A stretch of 64,000 bases of DNA from the NCBI RefSeq assembly GCF_037176765.1, contig NC_090024.1, positions 191,700,278 through 191,764,277 on the forward strand, in the 5' to 3' direction. The notes below the pieces were generated by a model, which saw only the letters and a program-made list of their open reading frames with translations, was not told the DNA's origin and searched no databases. Shown here one piece after another: positions 35,858-48,900 of this stretch; position 1 is the stretch's first letter; every line of letters begins with the position of its first letter. Source of the DNA: Anolis sagrei (taxonomy: Eukaryota > Chordata > Lepidosauria > Squamata > Anolidae). The translations under genes and the position numbers were made by a program.

Positions 35858-36172
35858 ATTTAGATGGTGTTGCTACAAGTCAGAGTTGACTTGAAGGCAC
35901 ATAACAAGAACAAAGTAATCTATCTAAGCTTTTTAGATCCATGTTCATGAAGAAAACATGACTTTAAAATCATCATCATGATCATCATTTGGGATTAAGA
36001 TATCCATTCAGTAAATGTTACAGTCCCCAGATAACATTTCCACAGGGAGGAAATTGCATAATTAGTTTAAAATGCCCATCAAATTGCTACATCAGATGGG
36101 GAAACCAATAAGTTAGCAGAATCAAAGGCTTTCAGTACTGCTCCATTATTGGAGCAGAAGCCACAAGGGAAT

Positions 36173-36392
36173 GCTAGCGAGAGAAGGATAGTCCATTTTA
36201 CGGGGGTGGAGGATGGGTTGAAGGAGGAAAACCATCTCCCCCTGTTTTCCTGTTATTCCCCTCACTCATGTCTCCACCATGGAAACAACCCTTGTTTATG
36301 ATGTGGGGAGGGGAATAACCAGCGAAAATGGGGGAAATGGTTTTCCTCCTTCAACTTCCCCCTGTAAAATGGACAATGTTTCTCTCTCTAGC
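36173..36392. mobile_element. Long foldback MITE, about 220 bp
   Basis: The left arm holds gtccattttacgggggtgga and gaaggaggaaaaccatctcc. The right arm holds the complements gaaatggttttcctccttca and ccctgtaaaatggac. The outer ends are gctagcgagaga and tctctctctagc. There is no coding capacity; the 68-codon minus-strand frame is incidental. The superfamily is unknown. Confidence 0.7.
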
Positions 36393-38575
36393 TCTTCCTT
36401 GTACCAGCCTTTCCTATTCTGATTTGCATAAATCACCTTCAATGTACAGCCTGAGCTCCCTTTGCTGAGGTCTAATTGATATTTAGTTAACCAAATGTGC
36501 ATAATTCACTTCCAGGAGCCAAGCCTTGAGATTTGCTCTGCCTCAGGAACTTGGGTCCTTGCTGTATGTGATAAAATGATTTTTAAGTCAGATCAGGATG
36601 TTTTTGTTTATCATCTTGCAGGTGAATAAAACTAAGTTTAGTCTGGATTTCTTAAAAGAAACTGGGATCTAGATCTATATGTAGTCATTTGGGGCCTACT
36701 CTTTATACTCATTTTCACATTTCAACCCATGCTTACAAGAACTTCTGCTGACTCAGAAAAAGTTGAGGATTTCATTCCCTGGTTTTTCAGAATGGCTTTG
36801 TGTGGATTGTTTGTTTCCTATACCCCTGAGTTGTGACACAACAGTGTTTTAGATTCATTTGAATGGCAGAGACCTATGAGATCATTTAATTTTTTTGCAT
36901 TACAAATATACAAGCAGATCATAATATAAACAGGTAGAGATCTCCTAATGCAGGCAGTAAATGCACTTATCCATGCACCTTGAAGAGTTTCACTTCAACC
37001 AGTGTAACCACAGTGCAAAATTATTGCATCACTTTAAATGCCATTGCTCCATCCTACATAATCCTGAGAGTTGTAGTTTTGTCAGTTGTCAACACTCTCA
37101 TGGAGAAGGCTAAAGACCTTGCAAAACTGCAAATCCCAGGATTCCATAGAATAGAATAACATCACTTAAAATGGTTTCAATTACTATAAGTTTGTATTAT
37201 TGATACATCCCAGATCATAGCGTCTAAGTCTTCCTCTGTCTTCCTGCTCCCCACATCTCTCCCTGGGAATTCAAATGGCAAAACTATCTCCAAACAGTTG
37301 TGTTAACATCACATATATATGGTCACCTTCCCAAACTTTGATGAATATATTATCTTACAAAGGCTACACAAACCATCTGAACGAAACACAGTAATTATAG
37401 ATATTTTACTCAAGTTCCTAGTCACTTAAGGATTTTATATTATATTAATTAAGATGACCCAATTGCTTACAATATGCTGTCTCTCCCAGGTGAAGGGCAA
37501 TAGAAATTGCTTTGAACTTATCCATTCTTCTTTTCTTGAAAAAGTAGACAAGAGGGTGCATGTTAGTAGTGTCTTTCATTGAAAGATTCATGCTATCTCT
37601 TCCTCCTTCTCTCTATGCTCCTTAGTTTTACCCTTCCTGCTTTACTGTTTCTTTATTGCCTTGACTTGAAATTTCATAAGTACCCTTCTCAAAACTTTCC
37701 ATATTTTCCTTTTTATCATTTGTTTCAAGTTCCACCAAAACCAATATGGAAGCATACTGTGGAGCTCTGTAGTAAACACAAATTCAGTACACAGACTTGC
37801 AGCTTGTATTTCCAATTTCTTCCCATTTCCAACCAATTGCTTGGCTGTGGCCTTAAATGAAAACCCTTGCACGTCAATAGGGGATGCTGGATTTTGCCCC
37901 TCGTGACCAAACAACCTCAGTCCACAAGACATATTTCCTGACAAAACTCAGCATATCCCACTGGTACCCATGTTGGGGTTGGGCATGCTTGGGATCACTT
38001 ATTTTAACAGTAATGCAGGCATGAAACTTGCTTTTAATTTAATCTGTCTATCTGACAGGCCTCATCTGGCCTTATGTTACACCAGTGTAAATTAGCATAA
38101 TGCCATTAATATTTGTTGAATTACTCGGGATTTATGCTTGTAACACTTGGGATATGGTTTGCTGATTTCTGTTTATAGCATAATAAAATATGTTTATGTT
38201 TATGTGTATGTTTCTGTTTAATTTGCTTAAAGCATGTGAACACATACCAGTGCCACCCAAAACATATACTACGCTCTATTTTCCTTTCTTACAAGGTCCA
38301 AAGCAGACAATAATATGATTTCTACCCTATAGAAAGTTTCACAGCAAACTCTTTTAGCTGCTTTTCTGCAGATCAAAAACACAGCAAAACTTCACGCACA
38401 CAGGTCAAAATGTGTCAAGACATGTGGGGTTACATTGCTTCATTTCTGCATTTATTTACAAGTCTCAAATAATATGCCTCTTATCCTGGTCATTTCCAGA
38501 AAATTTCCATCAAATACTGTGACAGGGGGCAGTTCATGTTGCCTAGTCCTGCTTACAGTGGGATTTCTTTTCCCA
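36393..38575. other. Intergenic, mostly unassigned, with one MITE
   Basis: A MITE of the tgtcatggc family occupies about 37003-37190 (ccattgctccatcctacata on one side, caggattccatagaataga on the other). The rest shows no gene. Frames at 37579-37860 and its complement are not recognised. Confidence 0.45.
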
Positions 38576-38578
38576 TGT

Positions 38579-38822
38579 CAGGAGCGTTTTGAGAAACTGC
38601 AAGTTGCTTCTGGTGTGAGAAGCAACCGTCTATAAGGACATTGCCCAGAAGATGCCCAGATGTTTTACCATCCTCTGGAAGGCTTCTCTCATGTCCCCAC
38701 ATGAGAAGCTAGAGCTAACATGCAGAAGCTCACCCTGCTCCCCAGATTTGAACTGCCGACCTTTCATGCATCAATCCTGCTGGCACAAGGGTTTAATCCA
38801 TTGCACCACCGGGGGCTCTGGG
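38579..38822 (-). mobile_element. Sauria-type tRNA SINE, minus strand
   Basis: The complement of 38579-38822 gives the tRNA-like head (gagcccccggtggtgcaatg) and then the Sauria body. In + sense these read gaaactgcaagttgcttctg, then tctctcatgtccccacatga, then aatccattgcaccaccgggg. The B-box region is eroded, so the copy is older than the 16649 one. Confidence 0.85.
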
Positions 38823-40786
38823 TTGACAGAGCTGGACATGGCCAAGCCTCCATGTCCCCTCCCCCAATTTTGCCCCTCAAATGCATAGAAAGCCTCCTTA
38901 CCATCCCCCCCCCCCAAAAAAAATTCAGAGGTTAGAAGTATTGGACAAATACTGAGGAAAACTCTTGTCACTGTCTTTCCATCATTACTTCCCAATTTTT
39001 CAGCCAAGCAATGAATAAGGGCACTAATTATTTCTGCCACTAAAGCAGATATTTAGGCAACGGAATGTCTACCTAACTTTTTTTCCATGCCAGGGCAGGT
39101 GACCAAATGCAAAAGAGGGCAGGACTTTACTAAAGGAACCCCACAACCTTTCAATTATAGCAGATTTTTTTCTAAAATGAAAGCTAACAGTTTATTTCCT
39201 AAAGTAGGAAAAGCAAGGTAGGAATGGGAACGTTTAGTCATAATGATCAACTTAAAGCACAACTCAACAACTTCCTGAGTTCTAACAGCATTTATGGATG
39301 AAGATTTGTTTTGCTTCCTCCAATCTCTCTCCCATTAGCAGATGTCATGAATTACAAATTTGTAATACTCATTTACAATGGGTTAAATTCATTGGGACTC
39401 CACTTTGAATGGATAAAACACATTTCATGACCTTATTCGGAAACATGAAAATGAGTTGTAATAACAAAGAAACAATATGAGACCACGCTATGTACACTTG
39501 TAAATTATAGGATTTTGAATTTTTTTGATAAATTCAGGAGCGGTGAGACTTTTTCCCATTTGTTTTCATGAAAATTTACCAAAATTTGCTATTTTCATCA
39601 TGTCTGGGGTGGGAGAAAAACTGAAGCTGATAGATTCGTGCATTTACAACCAGGACTTTTGAATGCTTAAAAACACTGACTTTGAGTGTTTGATATACTG
39701 TAGTGTTGCATTATGGTTGTTGCTTCTTTTCCTCCTCATTTTTAACAACTCAAAGTCAGGCAGATTCAATATGATCATTTTCATACTGGAAATAAATACA
39801 CCTATTGAAGGTGTTTGCCTCAAAAAAAGAAAATTTGGGTTCAGCTCATTTTTGAGGAATTTAACCGAATCTGGAATATCATAGAGATTTGAAGAGTCTC
39901 AGATATGGCAGATAGTGGGACTGACAGATGTGCCTGCTTCTGCTGTGAACAGCAAGGGCTATTGTTCAATTTGTGGCATGCTTCCATATATTGCCAGATG
40001 GTGCTACCACATTTTGTATTTCTTGATTTGGAAATTATAGTTTTGAGTAATTCATAATGCTCAAATCTACTTCACACAGGAAATCATCGTGTTTGTGCTT
40101 GGTTCAAAGCTGGGACAACTGGGGACATTTTAGTGGCACCATCAAGACAGCCACCCACCCAAGTAATCGGGAACAATAGGTTGGAAGGAGATAGTTAGTA
40201 GACTCAAATAGTGTGAATAGATGGATGGATACTCTGGTTGCTGATCATATTTATTCTTAAAAGTTATTTCCGAACTCTGTTTCTGATTCCTAATATCAAC
40301 ATTAAACTGAAACCTGATTATACCACTGTTCTGAATTTTCCCAATGATAGACCATTAGGATTGCAAATGGCCTGCATTGTATTTCCCCCATCCTGTATCT
40401 CCTCCCCTCGCCCTATTCTTGAATGTCACAGCGAAGCCTGGCCCTTTAATGGCTCTTAATGAAACGAGATGCCTCTGTTCTCTCTGTGTGCTGTTGCTTC
40501 TGCTTCAGTAAAAGAAAGCTATTTGGGACCAACTCCAGGATGTGAGGGAAGGATACAGTTTGTCACTTTCCCACTAAAGCTTAAGATAAATTTTATTTCA
40601 CCACCAACTTGAGTGATTTAATATTCAACATAGGTGAGGTAGCCATGTGTCCTACTTTACATCTGTCTAAGACATTTTCACTTTAAAGACCCATACCTGG
40701 ATAGAGCAGATGGCATGCAGTCACCCACCAAGAATTATCACTTGGATAGGAGTTAGACCTGGCTGCCAGATCAAAGACTTCACAGC
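38823..40786. other. Intergenic, unassigned
   Basis: A C/A run (ccccccccccaaaaaaaa) lies at about 38906-38923. No gene is recognised. Confidence 0.35.
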
Positions 40787-40949
40787 TACAACTGTTGAAT
40801 GAAAAGTAAAACCTCCACCTTCATAACTCCTCAACCCATGGCAGTACTGGTATGCGGCAGGTGCTGGCTTGCTCAGTAGAATCTCCTCTACAGTTCCATT
40901 TTGGTGGGAAGTGTTAACATTGAATCGTTGTGTTGTTAAAGTGTGAAGT

Positions 40950-41666
40950 ATGGAACCCTGTGCAGATGGTTGGTCAATGAGACTTAAGCAACGTGCAGTC
41001 ATTGAAATCTTGACAGCAGAAGGTGTCACCCCAAAGGAGATTCATCGAAGAATGCAAGCTGTTTATGGTGATTGTGTTGATGTGAGTCGTTGGGCAAATA
41101 AGTTTAAATATGTTGAGGTGGGAACATCTGAGTTGCATGACGAACAAAGAGTTGGAGGTCCTGTGACAGCAACCACCGAGTTTCACAAGCAAAAGGTTCA
41201 CAGATTGATTCAGGATGATCGTCATATCACTCAGACAGAAATTTCAAGCATAATCGGCATTTCAGAAGAACGTGTGGGTCACATTATTGCTTTGCTTGGC
41301 TATTGGAAGATCTGTGCACAATGCGTACGCAGGATGCTGATGCCTGAAATGAAAATGCACAGAGTTGAAATTTGCCAGGAATGCCTCTCGCATTATGAGA
41401 ATGAAGGTGATGCCTTTCTCCATTCAATTCTGACAGGAGACAAAATGTGGGTACACCATTATGACCCGGAGGCAAAGCGTCAGTCTATGGAATATCAACA
41501 CAAAGACTCACCCCAGGAAAAGAAATTCAAGACACAACTCTCAGCTGGAAAAATCATGGCAACAGTATTCTGGGATGCAGATGGTATTATCCATGTTGAT
41601 TTCATTGAACGTGGAACAACAATTAATTCGGAGTGTTACATCACAACGCTGCAAACTTTGAAATGA
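40950..41666 (+). pseudogene. mariner transposase, N-terminal two thirds
   Basis: A 238-codon frame covers the helix-turn-helix DNA-binding part (about residues 8-125) and the first catalytic aspartate in LTGDKMWVHHYDPEAKRQSM; the usual family text is TxDETWV, so the residues after D are changed. It continues through KIMATVFWDADGIIHVDF to a TGA at 41664-41666. The same frame goes on with QHDNATSH (second D) and, beyond the LINE, LAPYDFHLF (third D), ending at 43277. The second and third acidic residues are 31 apart by my count instead of the mariner-typical 34, suggesting a nine-base deletion. Confidence 0.88.
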
Positions 41667-41799
41667 CAGCTAACAAGGGTCCAAAAGGAAAAGGGAAATG
41701 TTTTCCTGCAGCATGACAACGCCACTTCACATGCCACCACATCAGAACTTCAGAGACTGGATCTCACCACCCTACGGCATCCTTCATACAGTCCAGATT

Positions 41800-43061
41800 A
41801 TAATAAACATTTATTACGGTCAATGACCAGCATCAAAAGGTACAAGTGACAGGGTGTGCGAGTGTCAGAGTACACACACATGTACAAGCACATGTACAGA
41901 AGTATACAAGCATCAGGTTACACACACATCTGGGTATCAGGAAACAATGTTAAAACAGAGTTTAAAACCCAATATTGAATAAAGTAATTAAAATGGTGTT
42001 AAACATTTAAATACTAAAATATCAATGGTAAAATATATGTTAAAACTTTCTAAGTCTGTGTCAGCATCTTGGGGCGACAAGCCATAGCTGCTGCACAGAA
42101 GCTAGCAACCCTGACAGTGACCTTGGGGTGTTGGTCAGACAGGAGATAATCTGTATAAAACCTTGCAGATCTCCCTGGTAGACTTTCTAGAATAGGATTT
42201 ATAAAATGTTTACGAAGGTCACGGTAAAAAGAGCAGTACAGCAAAACGTGCTCCACAGTTTCCACTGTCTCGTCCTCACAGGGACATAGGCGCTCATTGT
42301 ATGGTACTTTGTTGTATCTTCCCTCCAATACAGCAGAAGGGAGTACATTGTATTTAGCCAAAGATAACGCCTTCCTATGTTTGGGAATAGTTAGATTGCC
42401 TAGATACTCTGCAGGTAGCAGTGCCCTTCCATTATCTTTAAAGATTGGAAGAAAAGAGGCTGCGCTTAGATAGTTTTGCAGCTCAGTGTCCCAGATACGC
42501 TGTCGTATGTTTTCTTTGGCTTTTGTATAGCCCATGGTCAGGATATTTTTAACTGAGAATCCAAGGTTTAGGATTTTCTCTTGAACTATCTTTTTCCACC
42601 TTGATTGGAATAGATTATCAAGGGTCAATGGAGCCAAACCTTTGGGCAAAAATATTAGTTTTAACCAAAGATTTAATTTATACATCCAGATCCGAGACTC
42701 AACAGAGATCTGACCTGTCTCCAAAAGTAAAATTATGTTAGGCACACAGCTTGGGAGGCCAAGGATGCTTCTTAGGAATTTTGTCTGGATGGTTTCTAAG
42801 GCCTTGACACTTTTAAATGCACACAGTTGTGCTCCATATAACATTTGAGGCAGAATCTTAGCATTGAAAACTTGAATTGCCGAAGGTACATGCTGGCCAC
42901 CTTTTCCATAAAAAAATGATAAAAGTGAGTTGTAACTCCGCTGTGTATTTGCTATAGAATGGGATACTTGGGCATTCCAAGAACCGGTAGTCTGGAAAAT
43001 GACTCCTAGATATTTATAGAGTTTAACTTGCTCAATTGGATGCCCATTGATTTGCCAGCGG
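41800..43061 (-). mobile_element. 5'-truncated LINE inserted in the mariner (R4/Vingi-like, clade unresolved)
   Basis: Exact 13-base target duplications (tacagtccagatt at 41787-41799 and 43062-43074) bound it. The minus-strand frame of 264 codons (42844-42050) is the C-terminal region of a LINE polyprotein with the zinc-knuckle-like motif RLCPCEDETVETVEHVLLYC. Upstream codons continue the same protein to the 5' truncation point. The 3' end is an AT-rich aataaatgtttattat-type tail at 41800. Low divergence and a perfect duplication indicate a fairly young insertion, younger than the mariner. The homologous copy at 6434-7300 is a different subfamily. Confidence 0.85.
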
Positions 43062-43277
43062 TACAGTCCAGATTTAGCACCATATGATTTCCATCTGTTC
43101 CCGATAATGAAAGAAGATCTGCAGGGACATCATTATGCTTCTGATGAAGACGTTGAAAGAACTGTGAGACACTGGTTGTGGAAACAGGGTGTTGACTTCT
43201 TCCGTGATGGCTTCAGAAAACTTGTTAATTGTTGGCAGAAATGTATCCAATTGTCCGGTGATTATGTGGAAAAGTGA
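43047..43277 (+). pseudogene. mariner transposase, C-terminal part
   Basis: From 43062 the frame reads YSPDLAPYDFHLFPIMKEDL, then QGHHYASDEDVERTVRHWL, ending in QLSGDYVEK and a stop at 43275-43277. It supplies the third catalytic aspartate. The open frame begins inside LINE sequence at 43047; its first few codons are not transposase. Confidence 0.85.
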
Positions 43278-43394
43278 ATAGTGGTAGTTAAAGAGCACAT
43301 TCTAAGGATTATTTCTGCATTTGATTTATTAAAATATTCTCATCCGAACCCAAGTAACAAAGGTGGGGATATTACTTTTCCTTCAACCCTCGTA

Positions 43395-45735
43395 GGATGA
43401 ACTGTATATAATTTCTGTAAAAAAAAAAAATGGGATTCTGTATGACCTGTTAACATTTACATAATCTTATGTATCCAGTGCAACACCCTAGTCCACAAAT
43501 TTGATATCTACAGTTTCACTTATCCACACTTCTAATATCTCTCCCCCCCCCCCCCCAAAAGTCTTTGTGGGCTTCTCTAGCTCTTCCAGTGCTATCCTTC
43601 GAATGTATCCTCTCCAAATACAGGAGTTGCACTGTACCTATCTATGTAGCACAGGCACTATGACACTAATTTATTTCCCCTTTGAAATTATAAAGAGGAA
43701 TTTCAAAACACCAGCAAGAACACCCAATGTGAATTGATGTCTAATGAACATCAGGACCAATGTGAGGCACATTTAGAGCCACTACAGATTTGCTTTGTAT
43801 AAGTATGTTAATTATATGTATATTTAGTTTGAATATTCAATCTATTAATCGGTGATCATTTTATTATGATCCATTTGGGTTTTTTATTTATTACAGCAAC
43901 TCTAGGAACCCTTCGGACTTGAAGCATGCATATAAATATGTGTTTGAAACAGAACCAAGCTGGTTCCTCATTTGTAAAGAAATTGCTGTATTCGGAAACT
44001 AATGCTAACATTATCAGACTACAGTTGCCAACAATTTTACTAAACATATATATACATCTTTTAGACAACGCTGGAGAATCTTTTGCTCTTCAGACATTGA
44101 TGAACTAATATTCCCACCAAGACCCATGGTTGGTCTGGCTGGGAATTTGAGTCTGTCAACACTTGACAGACATTCGAATAATGTCCAATATACAGAAATA
44201 CAGCATACAAGGTCCCAACAGCCCTTTTATATGTGTTAGTTGTGAAGAATCTTTATATGCATAGTTAGCTTGCATAGTGGCTGGAGTAATAAAAGACTTA
44301 GTCACACCTATATAAACTTTCCAGAGATTGGTTTTATTAAAATTGTTCTGAAAGAAGGCAGAGGTTCAGTGTGAGCTGAACTGCAGTGACTGCTTACATC
44401 CTATCTATTTTCCTCCCACAGCTGACTAGAACCACTACAAAGTCTGTAAGAGGACTGAGCTGTTCTCAGACCCAGACTCTCCCTCTCACCCCAAGAATGA
44501 GGCCAGCCTCTCAGAGAAAAGGATTGTTTACTTCTGGTGGACTTTTCTAAGGGACACTGTAGGGGGTCAAAGGGGAGGGGGTAGCACGGTGATAGATGGA
44601 GTGACCAACCATCACCCTGATTGGCTGCCCTTTCTGTCTTGCCTCTGCCCACTCATCACTTCTGCACCATTGTGCATATTCTACAACCATCATTCTCACT
44701 ATAAAACTATCAGTCTCATTCCACCGGTCCTACAGCAACACTGAAAGGTTACCCTTTCAACTGAAGGCAGACAGGCAACAAAGTGGTAGGTACATTTGCA
44801 ATTTGCTCCACTTTTCCCTCTTTCTCATTGTCTTTAACAAGCTGAGTTCAAACACTTTCATACTCACTTCAGAGAACTTGTGTGAGTATAAAAAGCTAGC
44901 TGGCTGCTGCTAGGGCTAACACACAATGCCCAAGCTTATCCTGCCATGTATGCCACAGAAGCAGGTCATTATATGGCTATTGGTTGATTTCATTTCTGGA
45001 CTACTGGATGGGTGGGGGTGGGACTATGATGGTCCATAATTCTCAGTTCAAGGACTTTTTAGAGGTCTTTGCAAGAGCAGTTTGTATGTAGATGCGTGGT
45101 TGGATATACACAGAAAGGGAGAACAAATACAAAAGAATGCCATATGCATTTCGAAGTATGTGCATGAATGAATGTGTATGTATGCCAAGCTTTGTTTGTG
45201 GTCATGTGCTTTCTGCATGTTTGCAAGTCTCCTTCTATGGGCATCATATAAGTATGCATTGCCACCTGTGTGAAAATGTATCTGCACACATGTGAAAACA
45301 CCCAAAGGAAGAGATATAAAAATGCATCCGGGTGTGCATATTCTGCTCTTTACATATAGGCACGAGCAAAAGGAAAACAGCATCCAATCTGGCTTAAAAT
45401 GTATAGCCACAGCAAAGCAAAATAATCTGTGAAATATATCAAAAGCCATAATAGAAAACACAAGTATCAACTGGTAACTGAATTGGACTAAAATGGCATA
45501 TGAAATGAATAAGAAGAGAGGCCTAGCTGGACCACTATTCTGCCCTCATGATGTTCAATTTAATGCTTATGTAAACCACACAGGCAACACAGGAGTGTAG
45601 CACTCTTGCTTGTGTTTCTTTAAAAGCTGATATGTGGAAACAGAGTGCTTCTGGTTATAAGTAGACATCACAGGCAATAGCTATTGAGAGCTTTATCCTC
45701 CAACAATCATACAATTTTGCCACACTTACCTGTGG
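43395..45735. other. Intergenic with one pogo-like MITE
   Basis: A Tigger-like fragment occupies about 43492-43650 (tatctacagtttcacttatc on one side, caggagttgcactgtaccta on the other) and contains a poly(C) run at 43542-43556. No gene is recognised. The 140-codon minus-strand frame at 45048-45470 has low-complexity C/H content and no family resemblance. Confidence 0.4.
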
Positions 45736-45951
45736 AAACCTTATATGATGCTTCCACTCCAGCTAGAGGACGGATGGGCATGCTGGCCATCACACAATGT
45801 GATGGAACTTCCAGGGGAGGCCCCTCCTCCAACTGGGGTGGAAGTGTCATCACATGCTTCCCTCGCAACATGGGATGCTTCCCGTGTTGTGCTGGCTCCA
45901 CTTCTGCACCATTAAATTGACATGTCCCCCATGTGATGGGGAAGTGTTGCT

Positions 45952-48900
45952 TGTTGTTGTTCATTCGTTCAGTCGTCTCCGACTCTTCGTGACCTCATGG
46001 ACCAGCCTACGCCAGAGCTCCCTGTCGGCCGTTACCACCCCCAGCTCCTTCAAGGTCAGTCCAGTCACTTCAAGGATGCCATCCATCCATCTTGCCCTTG
46101 GTCGGCCCCTCTTCCTTTTGCCTTCCACTTTCCCCAGCATAATTGTCTTCTCTAGGCTTTCCTGTCTCCTCATGATGTGGCCAAAGTACTTCAACTTTGT
46201 CTCTAGTATCTTTCCCTCCAGTGAGCAGTCGGGTTTTATTTCCTGGAGGATGGACTGGTTGGATCTTCTCGCAGTCCAAGGCACTCTCAGCACTTTCCTC
46301 CAGCACCACAGCTCAAAAGCATCGATCTTCCTTCGCTCAGCCTTCCCTAAGGTCCAGCTCTCACATCCGTAGGTTACTACAGGGAATACCATGGCTTTGA
46401 CTAGGCGGATCTTTGTTGCCAGTCTGATGTCTCTACTCTTCACTATTTTATCGAGACTGGACATTGCTCTCCTCCCAAGAAGTAAGCGTCTTCTGATTTC
46501 CTGGCTACAGTCTGCATCTGCAGTAATCTTTGCACCTAGAAATACAAAGTCTGTCACAGCCTCCACGGTTTCTCCCTCTATTTTCCAGTTGTCAATCATT
46601 CTTGTTGCCATAATCTTGGTTTTTTTGACGTTTAGCTGCAACCCGGCTTTTGCGCTTTCTTCTTTCACCTTGATTAGAAGGCTCCTCAGCTCCTCCTCGC
46701 TTTCGGCCATCAGAGTGGTGTCATCTGCATATCTGAGGTTGTTAATGTTTCTTCCAGCAATTTTCACCCCAGCTTTGCATTCATCCAGCCCCGCACATCG
46801 CATGATGTGTTCTGCATACAAGTTAAAAAGGTTGGGTGAGAGGATGCAGCCTTGCCGTACGCCTTTCCCAATCTTGAACCAGTCTGTTGTTCCGTGGTCA
46901 GTTCTGACTGTTGCTACTTGGTCCTTGTACAGATTCCTCAGGAGAGAGACAAGGTGGCTTGGTATGCCCATCCCACCAAGAACTTGCCACAATTTATTAT
47001 GATCCACACAGTCAAAGGCTTTAGAATAGTCAATGAAGCAGAAGTAGATGTTTTTCTGAAACTCCCTGCCTTTCTCCATTATCCAGCGGATATTGGCAAT
47101 CTGGTCTCTCGTTCCTCTGCCTTTTCTAAACCCAGCTTGAACATCTGGCAACTCTCGCTCCATGTATTGCTGGAGTCTTCCTTGCAGGATCTTGAGCATT
47201 ACCTTACTGGCATGAGAAATAAGGGCCACTGTACGGAAGTTTGAGCAGTCTTTCGCATTTCCCTTTTTTGGTATGGGGATATAAGTTGATTTTTTCCAGT
47301 CTGATGGCCATTCTTGTGTTTTCCATATTTGCTGGCAAATGGCATGCATCACCTTGACACCATCATCTTTTAAGATTTTAAACAGTTCAGCTGGGATCCC
47401 ATCATCTCCTGCTGCCTTATTGTTAGCAATGCTTCTTAAGGCCCATTCAACCTCACTCCTCAGGATGTCTGGTTCTAATTCATTCACCACACCGTCAAAG
47501 CTATCCTCGATATTGTTATCCTTCCTATACAGATCTTCTGTATAGTCTCGCCACCTTCTCTTGATCTCTTCAGCTTCTGTTAGGTCCCTGCCATCTTTGT
47601 TTCTTATCATACCAATTTTTGCCTGAAATTTACCTCCAATGTTTCTAATTTTCTGGAAGAGGTCTCTTGTCCTTCCTATTCTGTTGTCTTCTTCCACTTC
47701 CATGCATTGCTTATTTAAAAATAGTTCCTTATCTCTTCTGGCTAACCTCTGGAATTGCGCATTTAACTGGGCATATCTCCCCTTTTCACTGTTTCCTTTT
47801 GCTTTCCTCCTTTCTTGGGCTACTTCCAGCGTCTCAGCAGACAACCATTTTGCCTTCTTGGTTTTCTTTTTCTTTGGAACGTACTTTGTTGCCGCCTCCT
47901 GAACAATGTCGCGGACTTCTGTCCATAGTTCTTCTGGGACTCTGTTTACTAAATCTAGTCCTTCAAATCTGTTCTTCACTTCCACTGTATATTCGCTAGG
48001 AATGTTAGTGAGATCATATCTAACTGGTCTGTGTATTTTCCCTGATCTCTTTAGTTTTATTCTAAATTGGGCAATAAGAAGTTCGTGATCTGAGCTACAG
48101 TCAGCCCCAGGTCTTGTTTTCACCGACTGGATGGATGTCCGCCACCTTTGGCTGCAAAGGATGTAGTCAATCTGATTTCGGTGCTGACCATCTGGTGAGG
48201 TCCATGTATAAAGCCGTCTTTTAGGTTGTTGGAAGAGAGTATTCGTTATACACAGCGAGTTTTCCTGGCAGAATTCTATCAGCCTGCGTCCCGCTTCATT
48301 TTGTTCTCCCAGACCATGCTTGCCTGTGATCCCAGTTGTCATTTGACTTCCCACCTTGGCATTCCAGTCTCCTGTAATGAAAATAATGTCTCTTTTTGGT
48401 GTATTATCCAGTAGGTCCTGCAGATCCTCATAGAACTGATCTACTTCTGCTTCTTCAGCAGCTGTGGTTGGGGCGTATATTTGGATCACTGTGATGTTGA
48501 AAGGCTTTCCTTGCACTCGAATTGAGATCATTCTGTCATTTTTTGGGTTGTATCCAAGCACCGCTTTAGCGAATTTCTTATTAATTATGAAGGCTACTCC
48601 ATTTCTTCGATGTTCCTCTTGTCCACAGTAGTAGATCTGGTGGTCATCTGATGTGAAGTGGCCCATTCCAGTCCATTTCAGTTCGCTGACCCCCAGAATG
48701 TCTATCTTTAGTCTTGACATCTCACGAATAACAACATCCAATTTGCCCTGGCTCATAGATCTTACATTCCAGGTTCCTATGGTGTGTTGATCTTTAGAGC
48801 ATCGGATTCGTCGTTCGCCTCCAGTACCGTCGGCCGCTAGCCTTCCTTTCGGCTTTGAGCTAGCTGCGTCATCACATCTGGGGCTAGTTGAACTTATCCT

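Larger units (their letters stand above)
40787..43394 (+). mobile_element. mariner DNA transposon, split by a later LINE
   Basis: The terminal inverted repeats begin at TA dinucleotides: tgttgaatgaaaagtaaaac on the left (from about 40792), and on the right aagtaacaaaggtggggata, then ttacttttccttcaaccctc, whose complement reads gagggttgaaggaaaagtaa. Without the LINE and its duplicated target the element is about 1.33 kb, the usual mariner size. The transposase lies between the repeats. The copy is inactive because of an in-frame stop, a probable small in-frame deletion and the LINE. Confidence 0.9.

Noticed and set aside
45048-45470. 140-codon minus-strand frame rich in cysteine and histidine
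   Set aside because: No conserved spacing or hits by eye; the DNA is tgca/catg-rich and AT-rich, so the composition is accidental.
46391-47002. 203-codon + strand frame antisense to BovB
   Set aside because: Shadow of the long intact minus-strand frame.
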